Below are positions 44,450-52,536 of a stretch of DNA of 64,000 nt, piece after piece. The stretch comes from Nocardioides perillae. GTDB lineage: Bacteria; Actinomycetota; Actinomycetes; Propionibacteriales; Nocardioidaceae. Position numbers and translations under genes: made by a program. The DNA lies in contig NZ_JACCAC010000001.1 in the NCBI RefSeq assembly GCF_013409425.1, positions 3,038,001 through 3,102,000 on the forward strand, read 5' to 3'. The first letter of the stretch is position 1; the number at the start of each line of letters is the position of its first letter. The notes beneath the pieces are model-generated. The model was given only the letters and a program-made list of their open reading frames with translations. It was not told the DNA's origin and made no database searches.

Positions 44450-45859
44450 TCAGGCCCGGTGCCGCGGCGCGTGGGGGACCTCGAAGTCCCCTGCCGCCGC
44501 GGTGTACGCCGGGTGGTCGGGCGCCACGGGGACCCCCGCGGCGCCCGGCCCGTCACCCCGGCCGGCCGGGGTGCCGGTCGGCCCCGCCGCGCGGGGCAGG
44601 ACCACGGCCACGGTGGTGCCCTCCCCCTCGACGGAGGCGACCTCCACCCGCCCGGCGTGGCGGGCGACCTGCGCGGCGACGACCGCGAGGCCGAGGCCGG
44701 TGCCCTGCACCGCTCGGTCCCAGGCGTTGCGGGCGCGGAAGAAGCGCTCCGTCACCCGCGCGACCTCGTCGGCCGGGATGCCCAGGCCGCGGTCGGCCAC
44801 GGTGAGCACGACCTCGTCACCGGCGGTCGCGAGGCGCACCACCACGGGGTCGTCGCCGGGCGTGAACTTCGCGGCGTTGTCGAGCAGCGCGACGACGACC
44901 TCGCGCAGCGCCTCGGGGTCGCCCTCCACCCAGGACGAGGCCAGGCCGACGTCGAGCCGGACCGCGGGGCCGCGCCCGCGCAGCGCGGTGCGGCTCGCGG
45001 CAGCCGCCTCCTCGACCACCACGCGCAGGTCGAGCAGCCGCGTCTCGGGGCTGACGAGTCCGGCCTCGAGCCGGGCGAGCGCGAGCAGGTCGTCGACCAG
45101 GGCGAGCAGGCGCCGGCTGTTGTCGGTGATGCGCTGCACGGCGGAGGCCTGCGCTGCGGTGAGCTCGCCGAAGTCGCCCTCCGCGAGCATCTCGGTGAAG
45201 CCGGTGATGTTGGTGATGGGGGTGCGCAGCTCGTGGCTCACGGTGGCCACCAGCGTGTCCTTCACGCCGTCGGCCTCGCGCAGCCGCCGCGCCGCCTCGT
45301 GCTCGGCGAGGTAGGCGAGCACCCGGGCCTCCTCGGCCCGGACCCGGTCGGTGACGTCGTCGGTGGTGACGACGAAGCCGACGAGGCGGCCGGCGGCGCC
45401 GGTCATGGGCGCCACCGCCACCGCGTGCACCCGTGCCTCGCCGTCGGCACGGCGCAGGATCCACTCGCGCCGGGCGCCGGGTGTGCGCGCGCAGGCCGCG
45501 AGCACCGAGCGCAGGTCAGGGGTCGTGCCCAGCGCGGCGGCCTGGTCGGCGAGCTCGCCGGGGGCGACGACGAAGGCCACCGAGCGCCCGACCAGGTCGG
45601 CGGCCGGGTGCCCGAAGGCGTCGACCGCCCCCGGGTTGGCGAGCTGGACGGTGCCGTCGACGTCGCAGGCGAGGATGGCCGTGCCGGCGCTGCACGCGAG
45701 CAGCCGCTCGGCCCGCTCGCGCGCGGCGTCCGCCTCCGCGGTGGCCGAGCGCAGCCGGCGCAGCGCACGGGACAGCGCCCGGGCCCCGGTCGCCACCACG
45801 GCGAGCCCGAGGAGCAGCGCGAGCACGGCCACGACGGCCCAGGCGGGTAGTGCTCCCAC
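44450..45859 (-). CDS. Membrane sensor histidine kinase with PAS domain
   Basis: A protein of about 469 residues. One membrane helix lies at the N-terminus (LPAWAVVAVLALLLGLAVVA), then a short coiled coil, a PAS domain (about 45-170), and DHp with the phospho-accepting His at about 209 in VSHELRTPI. The HATPase domain has LLDNAAKFTPG, DRGLGIP and GTGLGLAV. The C-terminal 50 residues are Pro/Gly-rich. I prefer the GTG at 45859, which has GGAGG 8 nt upstream. A GTG at 45937 would overlap the divergent flavoprotein gene. No response-regulator gene is adjacent, so it is an orphan kinase. Confidence 0.85.
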   Translation of the reverse strand: MGALPAWAVVAVLALLLGLAVVATGARALSRALRRLRSATAEADAARERAERLLACSAGTAILACDVDGTVQLANPGAVDAFGHPAADLVGRSVAFVVAPGELADQAAALGTTPDLRSVLAACARTPGARREWILRRADGEARVHAVAVAPMTGAAGRLVGFVVTTDDVTDRVRAEEARVLAYLAEHEAARRLREADGVKDTLVATVSHELRTPITNITGFTEMLAEGDFGELTAAQASAVQRITDNSRRLLALVDDLLALARLEAGLVSPETRLLDLRVVVEEAAAASRTALRGRGPAVRLDVGLASSWVEGDPEALREVVVALLDNAAKFTPGDDPVVVRLATAGDEVVLTVADRGLGIPADEVARVTERFFRARNAWDRAVQGTGLGLAVVAAQVARHAGRVEVASVEGEGTTVAVVLPRAAGPTGTPAGRGDGPGAAGVPVAPDHPAYTAAAGDFEVPHAPRHRA

Positions 45860-45909
45860 GGACGGCACCTCCGGGCGCGGGCGGAGCCGGCCGGGGCGCT
45901 GCTGGGCGC

Positions 45910-45915
45910 TAGGTT
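45910..45915 (+). promoter_or_regulatory. -10 of flavoprotein gene (leaderless)
   Basis: TAGGTT ends 6 nt before the ATG at 45922. Confidence 0.5.
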
Positions 45916-45921
45916 GGCCGG

Positions 45922-47490
45922 ATGACGGAGCAGTCACGCTACGACGTCGTGGTGGTCGGCGGCGGCCACAACGGCCTCACCGCCGCCACCTATCTAGCCC
46001 GGTCGGGGCTGCGCACGCTCGTGCTCGAGCGGCTGCCGCGCACCGGCGGCGCGGCGGTGTCGTCGCAGGCCTTCGCCGGGCACCCCGTGCGGCTGTCGCG
46101 CTACTCCTACCTGGTCAGCGTCATGCCCGAGGAGCTGCTGCGCGAGCTCGACCTCGACGTGCGGCTCGTCTCGCGCCGCACCGCGTCGTACACCCCGGTC
46201 GTGCGCGACGGCCGCGCCGGCGGCCTGCTCGTCGAGCACGAGGAGGGCGAGGCGACCCGCGCGTCCTTCCGGGCCCTGACCGGCTCCGACGACGAGCACG
46301 ACGCCTGGCGCGACTTCTACGCCGGCGTGCAGGGCCTGGCCGAGGTCGTCGCCCCCACCCTGCTGCAGCCGCTGCCGCGTGAGCAGGAGCTGCGCGACCG
46401 CGTCGACCCGCAGGTCTGGGAGGACGTCGTGCAGCGCCCGCTCGGCGACGCCGTCGTGCGCCGCTTCCGCGACGACACCGTGCGCGGCGTGGTGGCCACC
46501 GACGGCCTCATCGGCACGACGGCCTCGCTGCACGACCCCTCGCTGGTGCAGAACCGCTGCTTCCTCTACCACCTCGTCGGCAACGGCACCGGCGAGTGGC
46601 GGGTGCCCGTCGGCGGGATGGGCGCGCTCACCGACGCGCTGGCCGCGCGGGCCGTCGAGGCAGGCGCCACCGTGCTCACCGGTGCCGGCGTGTCCCGCAT
46701 CGTCGCGGGTGACGACGGCGCCGAGGTGACCTGGCACGACGGCGACGGCACCCGCACGGTGGCGGCGCGGCACGTGCTGAGCGGGGTGGCCCCCTGGGTG
46801 CTGCGCATCCTGCTCGGCGAGCCCGAGGACCCCGCCACCAAGCCGGAGGGCTCGCAGCTGAAGATCAACATGCTGCTGCGCCGGCTGCCCCGGCTGCGCT
46901 CGGGCGTCGACCCGACCGTCGCCTTCGCCGGCACGCTGCACCTCGGCGAGGAGCTCTCCGCGCTCGAGGCCGCCCGCGCCGACGCGGAGGCGGGCCGCTT
47001 GCCGGCGCGGTTGCCGGGCGAGGTCTACTGCCACTCGCTGACCGACCCCAGCATCCTCGGCGACGCACCCGAGGGCACCCACACGCTCACCTACTTCGGG
47101 CTGCACACGCCCGCGTCGCTCTTCGACGGCGACCGCGAGGCGACGAAGGCCGAGGCCGTGCGCCGCGCCCTCGCCTCCCTCGACGAGCACCTCGAGGAGC
47201 CGATCGCGGACTGCCTGGCGACCGACGCCGAGGGCCGACCGTGCCTGGAGGCGAAGATCCCGCAGGACGTGGAGGCCGACCTCGCGATGCCGGGCGGCCA
47301 CATCTTCCACGGCGACCTCGACTGGCCGTGGGCGAGCCAGCGCGCCCTGCTCGACACCCCCGCCCGGCGCTGGGGCGTCGCGACCGACACGCCGTCGGTG
47401 CTGCTGTGCGGCTCGGGGTCTCGGCGCGGCGGCGCCGTCAGCGGTCTCGGCGGCCACAGTGCGGCGATGGCGGTGCTCGAGTCCCGCTGA
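45922..47490 (+). CDS. FAD-dependent oxidoreductase, phytoene desaturase/PYROXD2-like
   Basis: A 522-residue flavoprotein. The Rossmann ADP-binding motif DVVVVGGGHNGLTAATYLA is at about 9-27, followed by LVLERLPRTGGAA. A second FAD motif near the C-terminus reads LLCGSGSRRGGAVSGLGGHSAA. The pattern is that of the large PYROXD2/CrtI-like group, whose substrates are mostly unknown. No carotenoid genes are nearby, so a carotenoid role is not supported. It is leaderless and followed by tRNA-Lys. Confidence 0.82.
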   Translation: MTEQSRYDVVVVGGGHNGLTAATYLARSGLRTLVLERLPRTGGAAVSSQAFAGHPVRLSRYSYLVSVMPEELLRELDLDVRLVSRRTASYTPVVRDGRAGGLLVEHEEGEATRASFRALTGSDDEHDAWRDFYAGVQGLAEVVAPTLLQPLPREQELRDRVDPQVWEDVVQRPLGDAVVRRFRDDTVRGVVATDGLIGTTASLHDPSLVQNRCFLYHLVGNGTGEWRVPVGGMGALTDALAARAVEAGATVLTGAGVSRIVAGDDGAEVTWHDGDGTRTVAARHVLSGVAPWVLRILLGEPEDPATKPEGSQLKINMLLRRLPRLRSGVDPTVAFAGTLHLGEELSALEAARADAEAGRLPARLPGEVYCHSLTDPSILGDAPEGTHTLTYFGLHTPASLFDGDREATKAEAVRRALASLDEHLEEPIADCLATDAEGRPCLEAKIPQDVEADLAMPGGHIFHGDLDWPWASQRALLDTPARRWGVATDTPSVLLCGSGSRRGGAVSGLGGHSAAMAVLESR

Positions 47491-47588
47491 GACCGAACGG
47501 GTCGGGGTGAGGCACGCCACCGTCGCAGGTCGACCGTCCGATTTCGACCGACCGCCACCGGCTGCTAGTGTTGCGGACGCTTCACCGC

Positions 47589-47661
<73 letters not shown>

Positions 47662-47668
47662 CCGCACA

Positions 47669-47709
47669 CGACGAGGGCCAGGACGCACCACGCGTCCTGG
47701 CCCTCGTCG
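47669..47709. terminator. 18-bp perfect hairpin between tRNA-Lys and channel gene
   Basis: CGACGAGGGCCAGGACGC (47669-47686), loop ACCAC, GCGTCCTGGCCCTCGTCG (47692-47709). It lies between convergent units, so it is probably a bidirectional terminator. Confidence 0.75.
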
Positions 47710-47711
47710 CG

Positions 47712-48703
47712 TCAGCAGCCGTGCCAGGCCCAGCCGTCGCTGACGACCAACCGCCTCAGGCAGGCCCGCCGCTCGCGCTCGCGCTCCGCGACCTTGCGCA
47801 CCGCGTCGTCGTCGACCGGGACGCCGGCCTCGCGCAGGCCCGCGGTGCTCGGCGGTGCGGGCACCTCCACGTCGGGCATCCAGGCGGTGCCGGCGGCGGT
47901 GGCGAGGTAGCGCTCGACCGCCGAGCGCAGGGGGTCGACCGCGCTGGCCTCGGGCCGGTGCTCGGGCGCCATCGCGGTCATGGTGGTGAGCGCGTCGTCG
48001 AGGTGCGCGACGGCCACGGGCGCGGCCAGGCCGCGGGTCCCGGAGTGGAAGTAGTGCAGCACGGGGTAGGCCAGTGCTGCTCGGCCGAGGTCGCCACCGC
48101 GGTCGACAACGACACCAGCTGCTGCTGGAACATGCTGCCGAAGCCCTCGCCGGTCCACCCGCGCGCCACGATCTCCGCCGGGGAGTCGCCGAGGCCGTGC
48201 ACCTGCACGGCGACCACCCGACGGGCCACCACCGCGGCGACCACCGAGATGAGGTAGGTGATGGCGAGGGTGACGAGGAAGAGGCCGGAGAAGGTCGCGA
48301 CCGCCATCACGACCCGCCACCCCGGGGTCGCGGCGACGAAGTCTCCGGTCCCGAGGGTGAAGACCGTGAACCCGGTTGAGTAGACGACGTCCGCGAGCCC
48401 GGCCGGCCGCCCACCGGTCGAGGTGACCACGGCCTGCGAGCCGTGGAAGACCAGGGTCCACCCCGTCCAGAGGGCACCCACCCACAGCCCGACCGTCGTG
48501 ACCAGCAGCACCGGTCCCCCGGCGACCAGCCAGCCGCCCTCCCGGTCGCGACGGTGCACGCGCAGGGCGGCGCGCCACAGCACGGCCAGCACGGTGCGGG
48601 TCAACGGCCCGGCCCCGCGGGAGACCGCGAGCGTCGTCGCGAAGGCGTCGACGAAGGTCAGCAGCACCACCAGGGCGCCACCGACGACGAGCAGCTCGGG
48701 CAC
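47712..48703 (-). pseudogene. Two-TM potassium-channel-type gene with a single frameshift
   Basis: The 5' frame runs from a GTG at 48703 through several membrane helices to the selectivity-filter-like FTLGTGDFVA and a last helix. It continues through QQQLVSLSTAVAT, then reads out of frame to a stop at 47978. The natural continuation, LGRAALAYPVLHYFHSGTRG and on to WAWHGC, lies in another frame and ends at 47712. The break is at about 48087-48092. Total length is 992 nt, so adding one base restores 330 residues. As written the product loses its 126-residue cytoplasmic domain and gains about 36 aberrant residues. It could be a real mutation, programmed frameshift or sequencing error. The gene lies 7 bp after the Rieske gene. 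Confidence 0.75.
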
Positions 48704-48710
48704 GGGGCGC

Positions 48711-49079
48711 TCAGCCCCGACGCTCGACGACCACCTCGTCGCCGCGGCGCAGCGCCCGGGCGACCCGCAGCCGCAGCACCTTGCTGTAGGACCGGACGAA
48801 CGCGGCGTAGCCAGGGGCGGGGCCGTGGTAGCCGAGGAACCCGCGCGGGCCCTGCACCATCTCGCCGGTCTCGACGTCGTAGCGGCTCTGGTGCCACGGG
48901 CAGACCAGGCAGCCGTCGGCGTCGACGTGGCCCTCGGAGAGGTCGGCGAGCTGGTGTCGGCAGCGGCGCGAGACGGCGAACAGCTCGCCGTCGCGGTTGC
49001 CGACCGCCCAGGGGCCGGCGCGGCGCACCGCCCCGGGCGGCAGCTCACGTGCGGGGACGGTGCGGGGGCGACGGGCCAC
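48711..49079 (-). CDS. Rieske (2Fe-2S) domain protein
   Basis: A 122-residue single-domain Rieske protein. Cluster ligands are in SRRCRHQLADL (Cys-x-His) and CLVCPWHQSRYD (Cys-x2-His). The wording and the small size fit Rieske ferredoxins or assimilatory-type electron-transfer subunits rather than the membrane bc1 protein. The GTG at 49079 has GAGGAGG 5 nt upstream. No oxygenase or reductase partner is adjacent. It sits between the PAS-phosphatase and the channel gene on the same strand. Confidence 0.88.
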   Translation of the reverse strand: MARRPRTVPARELPPGAVRRAGPWAVGNRDGELFAVSRRCRHQLADLSEGHVDADGCLVCPWHQSRYDVETGEMVQGPRGFLGYHGPAPGYAAFVRSYSKVLRLRVARALRRGDEVVVERRG

Positions 49080-49139
49080 GGGTCCTCCTCAGCAGCGGGG
49101 CCCGACGGTCGGGCACCCGCTCGTGGAGGTACCCCGGTC

Positions 49140-50780
49140 TCAGCCCGGGACGCGCAGGACCAGCAGCGCGATGTCGTCCTCGGCCTGCGCCGGGACCGCG
49201 GTGGCCAGCAGCTCGCAGACGTCCTCTGCCGTCGTCGTGCCCGCCGTCGCGCCGGCCGCGTCGAGCTGGCCCACCAGCCACGCCAGCCCCAGGTCGAGCC
49301 CGACGCCGCGCCGCTCCACCAGGCCGTCGGTGTAGAGGACCAGGGTGCTGCCCGGCTCGAGCCGGACCTCGTGGTCGGAGCGCTCCCGGCCGGGCGCGAG
49401 CCCGAGGAGCGGGTCGACCCCGACCTCGAGCAGCCGCGCCGAGCCGTCGGAGGAGACCAGCACGGGCGGTGGGTGCCCGGCGTTGGCCCAGCACAGCGTG
49501 GCACCACCGTCGCCGTGCCGCGTCACGTGGCCCAGCACCACCGTCGCGACGCTGGAGACGGCCAGGCGCTCGAAGACCTCGTCGAAGGTCGTGAGCACCG
49601 CGCCCGGCCCGCCCGGCACGGCGTAGGCGATGCCGCGGAGCAGGTTGCGCGCCTGTCCCATCGCGGCCGCGGCGTCGCGGTCGTGACCGGCGACGTCGCC
49701 GATGACCACCGCGAGCGACCCGTCGGGCGTCGGGAACGCGTCGTACCAGTCGCCGCCGACGAAGGCCACCTCGGCGGCAGGCACGTAGCGCACCGCGAGG
49801 TCGAGGCCCTCGACCTCGGGGAGGTCGGTGAGCAGGCTGCGCTGCAGCGCTTCCGAGAGCCCGCGCTCGCGGCGCGCCACCTCCCGCTCCGCAGCGACGA
49901 CGCGCATCCGCTCGACCGCCTGGTCGACGACGCCGCCGACCTGCCGCAGGAACGAGCGGTACGCCGCGTCGGGCGCCCGGCCGCCGCCGAGCCGGGCGAC
50001 GAGCACCGCGCGGTCCCGGCCGAGGCGGCCCGCCGGGAGCACGAGGAAGCCGGTGGCGCCCTCCCCCTCGTCGTCGCGCACGACCAACGGGTCGAGGGCC
50101 GGCAGCAGGTCGTCCGGCGTGGGCGGCAGGCCGTCGGAGGGTTCACGGTGACCGGGACCGGGCGCGAGCTGCGGGAGCCGCAGGGCGGCCGCCGACAGGT
50201 CCGGCGAGACCGACTCGGCGACCACCCGGGCGACCACCGCCGGCACCTCCTCGAGCGTGTCGACCGCACCGAGCTCGTAGGCCAGCTCGGCGACCACCTG
50301 CTGACGCCGCCGCTCGACCACCCGTGGCGTGGTCTCGGCTGCGATGTCGAGGACCCCCTCCACGACGCCACCCGACGAGCGCACCGCGGAGTAGGAGAAG
50401 GTGAAGTAGCACTCCTCGAGGAAGCCGTGGCGCTCCAGCGGCACCAGCGCGTCCTCGACGTAGTGCCCCTCGCCGGTGGTGAGCACGTCCGACATCCACG
50501 GCCCGATCTGCTCCCAGGCCTCCGGGAAGACCTCGCGGCTCGTGGCCCCGAGCGCGGCCGGGTGCTTGTCGCCGATGAGCTCGACGTAGGCCTCGTTGTA
50601 GACGAGGACGAACTGGGGCCCCCACATCAGCGTCATGGGGAAGCGGGAGTCGAGCACCGTGCGCACCGACTGCCGCAGGCAGGGGCTCCACCCCTCGGGC
50701 GCACCCAGGGGCGTGCGCTCCCACGCGACCGCGGCGTAGGCCTCGCGCAGCGACCCGGCGGTCGCGAAGAGGGTGTCCAC
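49140..50780 (-). CDS. PAS/GAF-SpoIIE (PP2C) serine phosphatase
   Basis: A 546-residue cytoplasmic protein. The N-terminal PAS-like domain (about 25-145, with PMTLMWGPQFVLVYNEAYVELIG) precedes a GAF-like region (about 155-310). The SpoIIE phosphatase domain (about 330-545) shows metal-binding GGDWYDAF, IGDVAGHD, NAGHPPP, LYTDGLVE and EDDIALLVL. It is expected to dephosphorylate a STAS antagonist and so switch a sigma factor. The GTG at 50780 has TAGTGT ending 7 nt upstream. It is divergent from the STAS gene (114 bp), its most obvious partner. Confidence 0.87.
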   Translation of the reverse strand: MDTLFATAGSLREAYAAVAWERTPLGAPEGWSPCLRQSVRTVLDSRFPMTLMWGPQFVLVYNEAYVELIGDKHPAALGATSREVFPEAWEQIGPWMSDVLTTGEGHYVEDALVPLERHGFLEECYFTFSYSAVRSSGGVVEGVLDIAAETTPRVVERRRQQVVAELAYELGAVDTLEEVPAVVARVVAESVSPDLSAAALRLPQLAPGPGHREPSDGLPPTPDDLLPALDPLVVRDDEGEGATGFLVLPAGRLGRDRAVLVARLGGGRAPDAAYRSFLRQVGGVVDQAVERMRVVAAEREVARRERGLSEALQRSLLTDLPEVEGLDLAVRYVPAAEVAFVGGDWYDAFPTPDGSLAVVIGDVAGHDRDAAAAMGQARNLLRGIAYAVPGGPGAVLTTFDEVFERLAVSSVATVVLGHVTRHGDGGATLCWANAGHPPPVLVSSDGSARLLEVGVDPLLGLAPGRERSDHEVRLEPGSTLVLYTDGLVERRGVGLDLGLAWLVGQLDAAGATAGTTTAEDVCELLATAVPAQAEDDIALLVLRVPG

Positions 50781-50787
50781 GACACCG

Positions 50788-50793
50788 ACACTA
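50788..50793 (-). promoter_or_regulatory. -10 of PAS-SpoIIE phosphatase gene (leaderless)
   Basis: TAGTGT on the minus strand ends 7 nt before the GTG at 50780. Confidence 0.5.
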
Positions 50794-50881
50794 GGCCCTC
50801 AGGAGGCCCCCGCGCGCCCGCCCGGCGCGTGCCTGCGAGCGCGTCGGGGTGGGCCGGGGGTGCCGGCCCCCACCCGCCTAC

Positions 50882-50887
50882 TAAGGT
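50882..50887 (+). promoter_or_regulatory. -10 of STAS gene (leaderless)
   Basis: TAAGGT ends 7 nt before the ATG at 50895. Confidence 0.55.
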
Positions 50888-50894
50888 GTGGCGC

Positions 50895-51218
50895 ATGGAG
50901 GACCTGCCCTACTCCGCCGACTTCGACGCCGGTCGGCGCACCCTGGTCGTGACCGGTGACATCGACGAGGTCACCGGACCCCGCCTGCGCGAGTCCCTCA
51001 CGACCCTCGTCGAGCCCGGCGCGCCGCCGGTGACCGTCGACCTGAGCGACGTCACCTTCCTGCCCAGCGCCGCGGTGAGCGTGCTGGTGACGGCGGTGCG
51101 CGCGGCCGACCAGGCCGGCACCGGCTTCCAGCTCGTCGCGACCCCGGGCACCATCTCGCACCGCGTGCTCACCATCTGCGGCGTGCCGGTGGGCGACCCC
51201 CAGCACAGCCAGGCCTGA
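50895..51218 (+). CDS. STAS-domain anti-sigma factor antagonist
   Basis: A 107-residue single STAS domain: TLVVTGDIDEVTGPRLRESL and VTVDLSDVTFLPSAAVSVLVTA. The phospho-acceptor position, normally DSSG, reads PSAA with Ser retained. FQLVATPGTISHRVLTICGV is the C-terminal helix. Dephosphorylated forms bind an anti-sigma kinase and free a sigma factor. No RsbW-type kinase is in the window. It is flanked by two SpoIIE-type phosphatase genes, divergent on the left and convergent on the right (27 bp, hairpin-forming GGCGCC palindromes). Confidence 0.88.
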   Translation: MEDLPYSADFDAGRRTLVVTGDIDEVTGPRLRESLTTLVEPGAPPVTVDLSDVTFLPSAAVSVLVTAVRAADQAGTGFQLVATPGTISHRVLTICGVPVGDPQHSQA

Positions 51219-51245
51219 CCGGCGCCGCGGCGCGCGCGGCGCGCC

Positions 51246-52403
51246 TCAGGCGCCGGGCAGCGGTTGCTCGACCACCGGGCAGGGCGGCCGACCGAGCACC
51301 AGCAGGCTGGTGTCGTCGGGGTGCCGGCCGTCGTCGTGCACGGCCAGCGAGGCCGCGACCTCCTCGAGCAGCGCCTCGACGTCGTCGCTGCCGCGCGCCA
51401 GCACCCCCGGCAGCACGTCGTCGAGGAAGTCCGCGCCTGTCCGGGTGCGCACCGCGAGGGCGTCGGAGTGCAGCAGGAGGCGCCCGCCGGGGCGCAGGAA
51501 GCCGTGGCGCACGGGGTAGTCGGTGTGCAGGCCCAGGCCCAGCGGGGGGCCCACCACCGCGTCGAGGTCGCCGGGGGTCACGGCGCCGGCCTCGACCTGC
51601 CACGGGCCGGAGTGCCCTGCGGAGGCCCAGCGGAAGAGACCCGTCGCGGGCTGGACGCTGACCACGCACGCGGTGACGAACTCGGTCTCGAGCCCCGGCG
51701 CGAGGTCGGGGTCGACGTGCACGGCGTTGTTGGCGAGCGCGAGCACCCGCCCGGGGTCGGGCTCGAAGCGGGCGGTGCTGCTCAGCAGCGTCCGGGTGTA
51801 CGTCGCGTGCGCCGCCGCGGCGGGCCCGTGGCCCATGGCGTCGCCGAGGACTGCCACCACGTGTCCGTCGGGCGCGTCGACCACCGCGATGAGGTCGCCG
51901 CCCGCGCCCGCTCCGCCCACCGGCCGCGAGGTGGCGGCCACGTCGAGACCCGGACGCGACGGCACCCGGGGCTGGCGCACGGCCGCGCGCACCGACTCGA
52001 GGTCGGCGAGCCGCCGCGCGCGGCTGACCGCGGTGCTGACCCGCTGCTGCAGCTCGCCGAGGTGGAAGGGCTTGCGCACGTAGTCGTCGGCGCCCGCGGC
52101 CAGGCCTCGCGCGACGTCGTCGCCCGAGGCCTGGGCGGTCACCAGGAGCACGGCCGACTGCACCGGCCGGCCGGCCTGCTCGCGGCGCACGGCCGCGAGG
52201 ACGGTGAGGCCGTCGGCGCCCGGCATGTCCACGTCGAGCAGGACCAGGTGCGGCGACAGGCGCGTCACGGCCGCGATCGCCTCGTGGCCGTCGACCGCCT
52301 CGTGGGTGGTGAAGCCCCAGCGCCGCAGCTGGTGCACGAGGAGCGCACGCACGTCGGCGTCGTCGTCGGCCACGAGGGCCACGAGCCCCGTCCCCACCTG
52401 CAC
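51246..52403 (-). CDS. Response regulator with SpoIIE (PP2C) phosphatase output
   Basis: A 385-residue protein. The receiver domain (about 8-125) has acidic DDDAD, phospho-Asp in LLDVDMPGADG and Lys in YVRKPFHLGE. The SpoIIE domain (about 165-380) has AGGDLIAVV, LGDAMGHGPAAAA, SAGHSGP, HSDALAV and DDTSLLVLG. This is an RsbU/RssB-like output that couples an unknown histidine kinase to partner switching. The GTG at 52403 has GGAGGAG 7 nt upstream; an upstream start at 52475 adds only low-complexity residues. Confidence 0.87.
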   Translation of the reverse strand: MQVGTGLVALVADDDADVRALLVHQLRRWGFTTHEAVDGHEAIAAVTRLSPHLVLLDVDMPGADGLTVLAAVRREQAGRPVQSAVLLVTAQASGDDVARGLAAGADDYVRKPFHLGELQQRVSTAVSRARRLADLESVRAAVRQPRVPSRPGLDVAATSRPVGGAGAGGDLIAVVDAPDGHVVAVLGDAMGHGPAAAAHATYTRTLLSSTARFEPDPGRVLALANNAVHVDPDLAPGLETEFVTACVVSVQPATGLFRWASAGHSGPWQVEAGAVTPGDLDAVVGPPLGLGLHTDYPVRHGFLRPGGRLLLHSDALAVRTRTGADFLDDVLPGVLARGSDDVEALLEEVAASLAVHDDGRHPDDTSLLVLGRPPCPVVEQPLPGA

Positions 52404-52536
52404 CTCGCCGCTCCTCCCGGACCGGGACGCGCGCGCCGGACCTCCCCCAGTCAACCCGGCGCCCGGCGCCGGCACACGCGTGCGCGCGAATGCTGCGGAC
52501 CTCTTGCGCAGACCTCCGGGCGACCTGAGGGAGCGC

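Noticed and set aside
45860..45937. Longer histidine kinase starting at 45937
   Set aside because: It would overlap the divergent flavoprotein gene and its -10. The added residues are Pro/Arg-rich, and GGAGG supports the GTG at 45859.
45922..47490. Carotenoid phytoene desaturase (crtI) assignment
   Set aside because: The Rossmann motifs fit the broad PYROXD2/CrtI group, but no crtB, crtE or other carotenoid gene is nearby.
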